DNA of 64,000 nt from contig OX335657.1 in NCBI GenBank assembly GCA_946894095.1, forward strand, positions 10,602,001 to 10,666,000, read 5' to 3'. Source of the DNA: Incurvaria masculella (Eukaryota; Arthropoda; Insecta; Lepidoptera; Incurvariidae). A model generated the notes under the pieces. The model searched no databases. It saw only the letters and a list, made by a program, of their open reading frames with translations, and was not told the DNA's origin. Both the position numbers and the translations under genes were made by a program. The first letter of the stretch is position 1. Every line of letters begins with the position of its first letter. Positions 1-10,300 of this stretch are shown piece by piece.

Positions 1-3000
1 GTCCCATGATGGGTCTACTACCAGTGTTTCCCAAGATATAACGAAAACTAATTTTGACATGACAGACTGGTAGATCAGGTCGGGGCGTTTATTTTGAGTG
101 GTCGCATGATGGGTCTACTACCAGTGTTTCCCAAGCTATAACGAAAACAAATTTTGACATGACAGACAGGTAGATCAGGTCCGGGCGTTTATTTTGAGTG
201 GTCGCATGATGGGTCTACGACCAGTGTTTCCCATTATATGTCGAAAACAAATTTTGACATGACAGGAAGTAAGACCAGGTCGGGGCGTTTATTTTGAGTG
301 GTCGCATGATGGGTCTACGACCAGTGTTTCCCAAGATATAACGAAAACAAATTTAGACATGACAGGAACGCAAATCAGGTCGGGGCGTTTACTAAGAGTG
401 GTCGCATGATGGGTCTAGGACCATTGTTTCCCATGATATAACGAAAACAAATTTTGATATGACAGGAAGGTGGATCAGGTCGGGGCGTTTATTTTGAGTG
501 GTCGCATGATGGGTCTACGACCAGTGTTGACCATGATATAACGAAAACAAATTTTGACATGACAGACAGGTAGATCAGGTCCGGGCGTTTATTTTGAGTG
601 GTCGCATGATGGGTCTACGACCAGTGTTTCCCATGATATAACGAAAACAAATTTTGACATGACAGACAGGTAGATCAGGTCGGGACGTTTACTTTAAGTG
701 GTCGCATCATGGGTCTACGACCAGTGTTTCCCAAGATATAACGAAAACTAATTCTGACATGACAGACAGGTAGATCAGGTCGGGGCGTTTATTTTGAGTG
801 GTCGCATGATGGGTCTAAGACCAGTGTTTCTCATGATATAAAAAAAAAACAATTTTGACGGAACAGACAGGTAGATCAGGTCCGGGCGTTTATTTTGAGT
901 GGTCGCATGATGGGTCTACGACCAGTGTTTCCCATTATATGTCGAAAACAAATTTTGACATGACAGGAAGTAAGACCAGGTCGGGGCGTTTATTTTGAGT
1001 GGTCGCATGATTGGTCTACGACCAGTGTTTCCTAAGATATAACGAAAACAAATTTAGACATGACAGGAACGCAAATCAGGTCGGGGCGTTTACTAAGAGT
1101 GGTCGCATGATGGGTCTAGGACCATTGTTTCCCATGATATAACGAAAACAAATTTTGACATGACAGGAAGGTGGATCAGGTCGGGGCGTTTATTTTGAGT
1201 GGTCGCATGATGGGTCTACGACCAGTGTTGACCATGATATAACGAAAACAAATTTTGACATGACAGACAGGTAGATCAGGTCCGGGCGTTTATTTTGAGT
1301 GGTCGCATGATGGGTCTACGACCAGTGTTTCCCATGATATAACGAAAACAAATTTTGACATGACAGACAGGTAGATCAGGTCGGGACGTTTACTTTAAGT
1401 GGTCGCATCATGGGTCTACGACCAGTGTTTCCCAAGATATAACGAAAACTAATTTTGACATGACAGACAGGTAGATCAGGTCGGGGCGTTTATTTTGAGT
1501 GGTCCCATGATGGGTCTACTACCAGTGTTTCCCAAGATATAACGAAAACTAATTTTGACATGACAGACAGGTAGATCAGGTCGGGGCGTTTATTTTGAGT
1601 GGTCGCATGATGGGTCTACTACCAGTGTTTCCCAAGCTATAACGAAAACAAATTTTGACATGACAGACAGGTAGATCAGGTCCGGGCGTTTATTTTGAGT
1701 GGTCGCATGATGGGTCTACGACCAGTGTTTCCCATTATATGTCGAAAACAAATTTTGACATGACAGGAAGTAAGACCAGGTCGGGGCGTTTATTTTGAGT
1801 GGTAGCATGATGGTCTACGACCAGTGTTTCCCAAGCTATAACGAAAACAAATTTTGACATGACAGGAAGTTAGATCAGGTCGGGGCGTTTATTTTGAGTG
1901 GTCGCATGATGGGTCTACGACCAGTGTTTCCCATGATATAACGAAAACAAATTTTGACATGACAGCGAAGGTAAATCAGGTCGGAGCGTTTATTTTGAGT
2001 GGTCGCATGATGGGTCTACGACCAGTGTTTCCCATTATATGTCGAAAACAAATTTTGACATGACAGGAAGTAAGACCAGGTCGGGGCGTTTATTTTGAGT
2101 GGTCGCATGATGGGTCTACGACCAGTGTTTCCCAAGATATAACGAAAACAAATTTAGACATGACAGGAACGCAAATCAGGTCGGGGCGTTTACTAAGAGT
2201 GGTCGCATGATGGGTCTAGGACCATTGTTTCCCATGATATAACGAAAACAAATTTTGACATGACAGGTAGGTGGATCAGGTCGGGGCGTTTATTTTGAGT
2301 GGTCGCATGATGGGTCTACGACCAGTGTTGACCATGATATAACGAAAACAAATTTTGACATGACAGACAGGTAGATTAGGTCCGGGCGTTTATTTTGAGT
2401 GGTCGCATGATGGGTCTACGACCAGTGTTTCCCAAGCTATAACGAAAACAAATTTTGACATGACAGACAGGTAGATCAGGTCCGGGCGTTTATTTTGAGT
2501 GGTCGCATGATGGGTCTACGACCAGTGTTTCCCATTATATGTCGAAAACAAATTTTGACATGACAGGAAGTAAGACCAGGTCGGGGCGTTTATTTTGAGT
2601 GGTCCCATGATGGGTCTACTACCAGTGTTTCCCAAGATATAACGAAAACTAATTTTGACATGACAGACAGGTAGATCAGGTCCGGGCGTATATTTTGAGT
2701 GGTCGCATGATGGGTCTACGACCAGTGTTTCCCATTATATGTGGAAAACAAATTTTGACAGGACAGGAAGTAAGACCAGGTCGGGGCGTTTATTTTGAGT
2801 GGTAGCATGATGGTCTACGACCAGTGTTTCCCAAGCTATAACGAAAACAAATTTTGACATGACAGGAAGTTAGATCAGGTCGGGGCGTTTATTTTGAGTG
2901 GTCGCATGATGGGTCTACGACCAGTGTTTCCCATGATATAACGAAAACAATTTTTGACATGACAGCGAAGGTAAATCAGGTCGGAGCGTTTATTTTGAGT

Positions 3001-3075
3001 GGTCGCATGATGGGTCTACGACAAATGTTTCCCCAGATATAGCGAAAACATATTTGGTCATGACATGACATGTAC
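1..3075. repeat. 100-bp satellite array with higher-order structure, about 30 copies
   Basis: A 100-bp monomer repeats head to tail from the left edge. The anchor GGGTCTACGACCAGTGTTTC recurs at 111, 211, 311 and so on, so the period is exactly 100. Monomers fall into variant classes, for example CCATTATATGTCG, TTTAGACATGACAGGAACGC and GTTGACCATGATATAACG, and the classes recur in the same order in several blocks. Units at 211-810 match those at about 912-1510. A shared one-base deletion (GTAGCATGATGGTCTACGA) recurs at about 1801 and 2801. The last unit (3001-3075) is degenerate. The array continues beyond the left edge. No coding potential is seen. Confidence 0.97.
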
Positions 3076-3124
3076 AACACATGAAATTTAACTGAACCGT
3101 TCCTCCGAGAGAATATTGGAGTTT

Positions 3125-3346
3125 CTTTTCGTCATAGAATTTATTTTATTTTATTTTATTATATTTTTAATTTTTATTATTATTTTATTTTAGCTATTTG
3201 TTGTTATAGCGGTAAAATTAATACACACTCCGTGAACATTTCAGCTGCCTACCTAAGGCCCTGTGACAGATGGACGGACGGACGGAAAGCGGAGGCTCAG
3301 TAATAGGGTTTCGTTTTCACCCTTTGGGTACGGTACCCTAAAAACG
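3125..3346 (+). repeat. Fragment of lepidopteran interspersed repeat B
   Basis: It contains an AT-rich stretch, TTTGTTGTTATAGCGG, a GACGGACGGACGG run and the end CCCTTTGGGTACGGTACCCT. The same order is seen in fuller copies at 21075-21812 and 25298-25606. The GTGCGAGTCGG start of the family is missing, so this copy is 5'-truncated. Confidence 0.8.
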
Positions 3347-5220
3347 AACCAACAAAACAAAACATATTATTTATGTCATTTATTCTTTTCACGGAGTTTT
3401 CCTTCTGTTCATGTTATTAATTATTCTGTGCCGCCGACAAAAACTACAAAAATCCGCCCGCCGAGCTATCTGCCAAGGTCATGTGACTTGTCCTGTTGCG
3501 ACCCGTCCGCAATGGACGTACTGCAGACGCACGTTCCACGGGGAGGCGGATATTTGCGGCCGCCCCAATACTCGTAGTGCCCGCTAGGCTTGAGAAGGAG
3601 AATTTAGCATAATTACGTAACGACAGTCGTGGCACAATGGTTTTAGAGTCGTATTTTTGCTGCGAAGTTGAGAACCACACATATCGAAGTTCGGTTCTTG
3701 GAAACATCACTTTTTTTATATTATAACAAATATTTTATTTATTTATGATATTTTTATTTATTTATATCTTGCTAACCGAACGTTACTAACCAGTGTCAAT
3801 TATTTCGGCTTTAGACCTCAATAACATTTGATTGAGAATTATTCAGCGCCATCTATGAAGTTCAGCTGATGCTCGTAGGAATTTGGTTCGGAACTTTGTT
3901 ACTGTCGCGATCCCGAAAGCGATCTCCGCGTGCGGAGAGTCGTGCGGAGAGGCGTGCGCCCGCTTCGAAACATCGCAGCGGACTGAGGCTACCGAAATGG
4001 CGATAGATAGTCGCCAAGAGAACGAAAGGGAAAGGGATACTTTACGGTGCTCAGAAATTTTGTCGTAAGTCCAAAATTCATTTTTTTGATGCTTTGAATG
4101 AAAAATTGTGTCCAAATGCAACAATAATCATTCAAAAATTTTAAAATCATGATGCAAATATAATGTGAGATTACTAGCACTGTAATTAATACCAATTCTG
4201 AGAAATAAACCATAATGTGAAAAAATCGACCTATTTTCGCGATTTTTTTCTATCGGGCCAATGTTATGCTATTGGAACAATAATCATTCAGATTAAGCGG
4301 ATATAAGTGAAGTTTCATATAACGCAATTTTAGCATGATTAGTTCAATATTCTCTGAGAAATTAAGACAAAGCTAAGTGCGATTTAGCGTCATACGGAGC
4401 CTTAAGTGCTGAGATTGCATTATTTCGAAAACTACCAATTACTTGAAATTTTATTGGAAGAGGCTACCTTTTTACCATTTGGTAATCTAGAGAAAAGTAT
4501 TTTTTTTTTTCAGATCGAAATTGACACTTTAGCATTTCAATTAATTTTCTTTACAAACTTTATTTTATTTTATTTAAAAAAATCTTGCCGGTCAGTATAA
4601 CGAAGCAACTGATTGTACTTCAATTGTTACAGTTACCTACACCAGGCATTAATTTTAATTCTGAATTTCCCTATTCCCTAAAATTTTCAATGTCCAATTA
4701 TTTGTATTGAATTGTTCGTGCGAAAAAAGCGTAAGTACTCACTAGGAGGAGTACTCGCAACTATGGAGAGAAATAGTGGACAACATTTTATCAAATTATG
4801 TTTTTCTAGAGAGCTTTTCTAGAGAGCCACATTATTACATTTCAATTACTAGAACTACATTCAAGGACTATAAAATAAGTCACTTCATATCATCCCAGAA
4901 GGTAGCCACGCACGCACAATAATAAAAAAAACTTCCAACCTTTGACAACCTGTCAAATTTAAATGAAATATCGGAGCATGGCACTATTATATCGTAACAA
5001 AAATGTAAATTTGTCTATAACCACACAAAAGTACATATGCTTTGGGCGAAATTTTGCTTTGTTAAATAGCAAAAAGGATTTTCTGTTTTTTTTTAATATT
5101 TTTGCAACCTGACATGTATGGCTAATACCACACCAGGGCGGCATACGTTTTAATGAATCCGAAAAATTACAAGTTTTAGGTACATTGGATTGATTGGAAA
5201 GTGTTAAGGTAACTCATTGA
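3347..5220. other. Intergenic, no gene recognised
   Basis: AT-rich sequence with a slightly GC-richer patch at about 3880-4040. The open frames here are short, overlap on both strands and match no family I recognise. No structural repeat was found with confidence. Confidence 0.6.
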
Positions 5221-5224
5221 TTAA

Positions 5225-5731
5225 GGCGGCCCAACCCGGCGGGCCTAACTCATTCGCGGGCACGGTACAAAACCGTGCTGTTGCGTTCTGGGACCTTCTC
5301 TGTTTCAAAGAATAAGACAGGCTCCGTGATGAGGAAGATGCAACATGTCCACAAAAAAGACAATGTGCATAGTGTATGATTTGGTAAGATTTACGAAAAT
5401 TTTAATTTTAAAACGACTTATAGCTAAAAGTAAACCACGACCGCTGTAGTCAAAAATCTAACAAAAACCAAATAGATCATAAATCTTGATTAAATATTTA
5501 TAAATTTTTACGATGTTCTTACTTTATCATTGCGTAATCCACCTCCAAAGTTATTGTATAAAACGCGCAAAAAATTCGAACTTTCGGACCTTATAACTTG
5601 GAAACCAAACCCATTTTACAATGCCGATGGTCATCATACATCTAGTTCGATCGAATAAAGCTATTTTGAGCAAAATTTTGGCGTGATCTTCTTTCCCCTT
5701 TTGTATGGGGAGATGAGCGGGTTGGGCCACC
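5225..5731. mobile_element. TTAA-flanked MITE, family A, copy 1
   Basis: Terminal inverted repeats GGCGGCCCAACCCG and CGGGTTGGGCCACC are flanked by TTAA at 5221-5224 and 5732-5735. The interior matches copies at 17696, 18868 and 20206, but it lacks part of the GCTATGTCTGATGACTAAT segment. There is no coding capacity. The TTAA target suggests mobilisation by a piggyBac-type transposase, which is an inference. Confidence 0.9.
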
Positions 5732-5848
5732 TTAAGAAGAAAACACGATTACGTCTTTTATTTTTCTTCAATTTCAATTTAAGCAGTTAGAAGTACATTA
5801 ACCACTATAATAGCCTCATAATAGATTAATTAATAGAAGAGATAGTTG

Positions 5849-6215
5849 TCAGCCTCAGTGGCCCAGTGGCGCGACACTTCGGCGATCGCTCTCCGAAGTT
5901 AAGCAACGCTGGGTCCGGTCTGGTCTTGGATGGGTGACCATTCGACCGTTGAGAGAGGCTGGCCGTGGTTCGGATTCCACGTTAAGCTGTAGGTCCCCTT
6001 TCTTACAGTCTCCAGGGTCCCGCCCGGGTTGGCATTGGATGAACGATGGTCGAAGCGGCAATGAAAATTGTCCGTGTTTTCCATCCAGTTCAATGTAGCC
6101 GTGCAATATAAGGAAGGTCCTGGCATGGCACCTAGTTCCCATGTGGTGTGTTGGGCTAATACCATGACAGAACTTGTGGTATTAGCCATCCATGTCCAGT
6201 CACATAAAAAAAAAA
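5849..6215 (+). mobile_element. SINE with 5S-rRNA-like head, copy 1
   Basis: The head contains GTTAAGCAACGCTGGGTCCG and TTGGATGGGTGACC, which resemble the A box, intermediate element and C box of the 5S rRNA internal promoter. A tRNA A-box-like TGGCCCAGTGG lies just upstream. The body runs through GGTCGAAGCGGCAATGAAAA, GGAAGGTCCTGGCATGGCAC and GTGTGTTGGGCTAATACCAT to CCATGTCCAGTCACATA and an A-rich tail. It is a near full-length copy. Confidence 0.85.
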
Positions 6216-6238
6216 GATACTCAGGGAAGCGAAAGCGA

Positions 6239-6328
6239 TAAGTTCTCGTGTTCGCTTCTGTCAAACTCTGTGCAGAAAAAAGATGCCTTTTTTCTACATA
6301 GATTTTACAGAAACGAACACGAGAACTT
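6239..6328. repeat. Inverted repeat with nested hairpin
   Basis: The arms AGTTCTCGTGTTCGCTTCTGT (6241-6261) and its near complement at 6307-6327 enclose a second hairpin, AGAAAAAAG..CTTTTTTCT. The left-arm sequence recurs in direct orientation at about 6326-6343. This is probably part of a small foldback element whose ends I could not fix. Confidence 0.6.
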
Positions 6329-6343
6329 CTCGTGTTCGCTTTC

Positions 6344-7121
6344 ATGAGTAGACCCCTATCTTTGTGCTCATGGAACGAATACGAAAGTATTCATCCGAGT
6401 AGCGGTCATCCGCTATGTGTACATTTATGTATATAAAATGTCTACAGCTTTTTTCTACTTAGCGGATGACAGCTAGTCGCCCTCAGATAAGTCGCGAGCT
6501 TACCAGTTAAAGGGACTTTAAAATTGTTTTATTTAATATTTTATTTTACAAATGTCGGTGCACAAGCACATCCTATTAATATTGGTATCGATAATTTTGG
6601 ATGCGGGACTTAGCAACACTATTTTTCACCAACACATTAACAGTGCACCTATACTGTTGCATTTCGATTTTTGTCTCGCCAGCTATCATACTTTGTTGTT
6701 CTTGTACATCCTATTTCTATGATAATACCAGCGAAAATAAGCAGTTTTCGGCGAGTTTTGTGCGTTTATGAACTTTGTATACCTTGCTCTTTAATTATTA
6801 TTATTATATTATTATTTATATCACTAGCAGCTTGAAGCTGATGTGTCAATTTAATTTTTCCCGGAGTGGAGTATATTTTTTTAATTTTTAAATTGGTATT
6901 ACTAATATTACTTATCATTCACATTATATATTTATATTGATTTTATTTATTGATTATTGACTGTTTATTATTATTATTGATTATTTGTTTTTTTTGCTTT
7001 TAAATGTTTGTCTAGCCGGTTTTTAAATGCATTTACAGTTTCAGCAAGCAGCAGTTTAGTTTAATTTATGGCAAAAGCTAGTGAACAGGCGACATTGCAC
7101 ATTTATAAATGCGGTCCGCAG
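6344..7121. other. AT-rich sequence upstream of the first visible Ago3 exon
   Basis: No coding exon was recognised. A weak inverted repeat (GTAGCGGTCATCCGCTA with TAGCGGATGACAGCTA, about 6397-6475) may be a decayed hairpin element. The last part should be intron, because the Ago3 reading frame is closed by an in-frame TAA at 7062. Confidence 0.5.
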
Positions 7122-7379
7122 TTCCTCGAAAGCGTGGAGGCCAACGAGAACTGCCGCAGCCTGCTCTCGCGCTGGGGGCTCCGGATCTCGCCGGACACGA
7201 TCCCGCTGACGGGGCGCGTGCTGCCGCCCGAGAACCTCACGTTCGGCAACGGGCGCGTGGTGAAGGGCGCGCCCAACGCCGAGTGGAACCGCGACGCGAC
7301 CAACAACGAGCTCATCGAGGCGATCGACCTGCTCAACTGGGTCGTCATCTACTCCCGCAAGGACACCAACTGCACTCAG
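7122..7379 (+). CDS. Ago3: Ago3-like exon 1 of those visible (linker 2 to MID start)
   Basis: It encodes 86 residues, [10 protein letters not shown] to KDTNCTQ. Family similarity starts at FLES, just after CCGCAG at 7116-7121. The frame is closed by TAA at 7062, so the acceptor must lie between 7065 and 7122. The chosen AG has a poor pyrimidine tract, and a start at 7088 is also possible. The donor is CTCAG|GTGACT. The next intron is phase 0 and 1,965 bp long. Confidence 0.85.
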
Positions 7380-10300
7380 GTGACTTAACGACTCGAGAGT
7401 GTTTTAAAATATATATACAGGGTGTCCCGTAAGTAGTGGATCAAACGAATAGTGGGGATAGAAGAGGTCAGTGCCTATCAGAAACACCTACTTTAGATTC
7501 TAAGTCATTCCTAGTTTAGAAGTAATTAATTTATTTCTGATTATTTTTAAATTTTCAGAATGTAAAATAAAAAAAATATGTTTAAAAAAAGTTCATAACT
7601 TTTTCAAATTTTTATTTTAATTTATTGTTGCCGAATATCTTACCTTTTTAATAAAAATACATTTGCGTCTAACTACTACAATATTTTAAATTTTAAATAT
7701 GTTTTTCGAAAAAAGTTTCAAATTTCAATAAATTCAACGCTAATTCCAACATTCCTGGTGCAAAAAAAATGTACTACCAAAAGTTTGTTTTTACACAAAT
7801 ACCAGTATTTTAAATATTTTCAGAACTATCATCAAGCATACAATAAGTGTCTGATAAACAATATTAATATTTCTTAGAATATTGTGCAGTCAGATATTTC
7901 AAAAATTACCACTCATTTCGGTTCTTCACTTGAAAAAAATACTGTATTAAATGAAAGTAAAATGGTATTATACTTTTTTAGAAGCGCAATAAAGTGTACA
8001 AGTTTTTGATATTATGGGCAAACTTTTGGTAGTACATTTTTTTTGCACCAGGAATGTTGGAATTAGCGTTGAATTTATTGAAATTTGAAACTTTTTACGA
8101 AAAACATATTTAAAATTTAAAATAATGTATTAGTTAGATGCAAATGTATTTTTATTAAAAAGGTAAGATATTCGGCAACAATAAATTTAAATAAAAATTA
8201 GAAAAAGTTATGAACTTTTTTTAAACATATTTTTTTTATTTTACATTCTGAAAATTTAAAAATAATCAGAAATAAATTAATTACTTCTAAACTAGGAATG
8301 ACTTAGAATCTAAAGTAGGTGTTTCTGATAGGCACTGACCTCTTCTATCCCCACTATTCGTTTGATCCACTACATACGGGACACCCTGTATACGTGTCCG
8401 TGCCTTAGGCTTAGAATGTAAAGGCACACAAAGTCAACTGAGAGATGCGATCAAAATGTGCATGAAACTAAATACAAAAAAAAAAATCGAAATCGCCATA
8501 TACCTTCAAAATAGTTGTACGTTGTCAGTAGTCTGAACATTGTTTGAATTTTAAATTAATAAAATACATTGTCGTGTTGTAGCTATTTGAAGCAACCGCG
8601 GATTATCAAAAACGAATAAATAGTTAGTATTACTAACACTTCGGTTGTAGCAACTGATGCGCACCGCCGTCAGGGTTATTTTGGATAATGCAGGTTCACT
8701 CTTTCGTACACTATGAAGATAACAAAGATAGAAGCTGTTCGATAGTTCAGTTTTCCTTGCCAAACGCCGGAAACGTCACTTCAAAACAAACAAGTATATA
8801 ATATGTACAAATTAACCTTTTTCACCAATAAGGGTATACGCAAAGGACTATGCTAGTGGTTTTTTAAACATTTGGAGACATGTTTTAAAGTGGGAAATTG
8901 GAGATTTAATTTTATCTCCAATTTTCCACTTAGTTTTTCTAGGAAATGTACCATGAATTGTCTAAACATATTAAACAAAACTGCATTTTTTTCTTTTCAT
9001 TACATTTAAGTCACCACCGCTTTTCGTGCCCATAGAAGAATCGGCACTGTCCTTAAAATGACAAAGAGTCAGTGGGTCTTTCCTTATTTACCAAAAAAGG
9101 GTATTTGTTCGGGTTGATTAACCCCTGTTTTGATAAGTAACTTTCGGTTACATTGCATAATTATATGGTGTAACGGAAAGGTAACTTTGGTATTCTTGTA
9201 ACTTGAGGTGGTGGAAACAGACGTTAGTGTTGCATGAACACCCGTTTTTTACCCGGGTTTTAACCCATCACCGTTGGCATGAGAATCATGGCCCTGCGGT
9301 ACTTAGTTACGAGTTTCCTGCATGTTTAATTAGAATTCTCTTAGGACTTCGTGGAGACGCTGAGGCGCTGCGGGCCGCCGATGGGCATCCGCGTGAACGC
9401 GCCGGCGCTGGTGATGCTGCCGTCGGACGGCAACAGCGCGTACGCGTCCGCCCTCAACAGCGTCATCACGGACACGCTGCAGCTGGTGGTGGCGGTGTGC
9501 CCGTCCGCGCGCGACGACCGCTACGCCGTCATCAAGAAGATTTGCAACTGCTCCAGGCCTATACCCTCGCAGGTTCCGGTTCACTTGCGTGCATACCTTT
9601 TTTTTTATGTCACTTTTTTAGGGTTCCGTACCCAAAGGGTGAAAACGGAACCCTCCGGCCATGGTATTAGCCTAACATTAAACTAGCTGCCATGCCAGGA
9701 CCTGCCTTAGATTGCATGTCTACATTAAACTGCATGGAAAACACGGAAAATGTTCATTGCAGCTTCGACCGTAGTTAATTCAATGGTAAGGTACCAACCC
9801 GTGCCCACTTAGAATAAGGTTCAGAGGAAAAGAATAGCTTTTGTTTGTCTTCAAACGAATTGTAATGTAATACAATTCGACTCAACTGCACCGAACATAA
9901 CACCAACACCCGCAAATATTTCTTTACAAATAGAGTTGGAACAAGCTCCCTGAAGACGTAATTAATGCTAACTCAACCAATCAATTCAAAAATCGTTTGG
10001 ACACTCATTTTAAAAGAAAATAAAACAAAGAACCAGTTAATCCACATTACAATGGCAATTGACTAAAAAAAATCAAAAAACAAATCAATTAATGTGTTAC
10101 CAAATACCACCTAAATAACTTTCCACATGGAAACAATACAAGATCTACTTAAACTAATGAAAAATAAGATTTAGATGTATCAGCTTAGGCTGCCTGTCTA
10201 AAATAAATAAATAAATAAAAATGAGGAAATTGAGTCATTTCAACCGTATAGGTTAAGTAAATAAAATTTTCAAATCTATTGTGTTTTATTTTGTAGAGTA

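Noticed and set aside
3883..4068. Forward open frame in a GC-richer patch upstream of Ago3, tested as a missing Ago3 exon
   Set aside because: It shows none of the PAZ or linker motifs, and an antisense frame is also open.
5849..6000. 5S rRNA gene
   Set aside because: Only the internal-promoter region resembles 5S rRNA. The segment is fused to a dispersed SINE body with an A-rich tail and occurs in several diverged copies.
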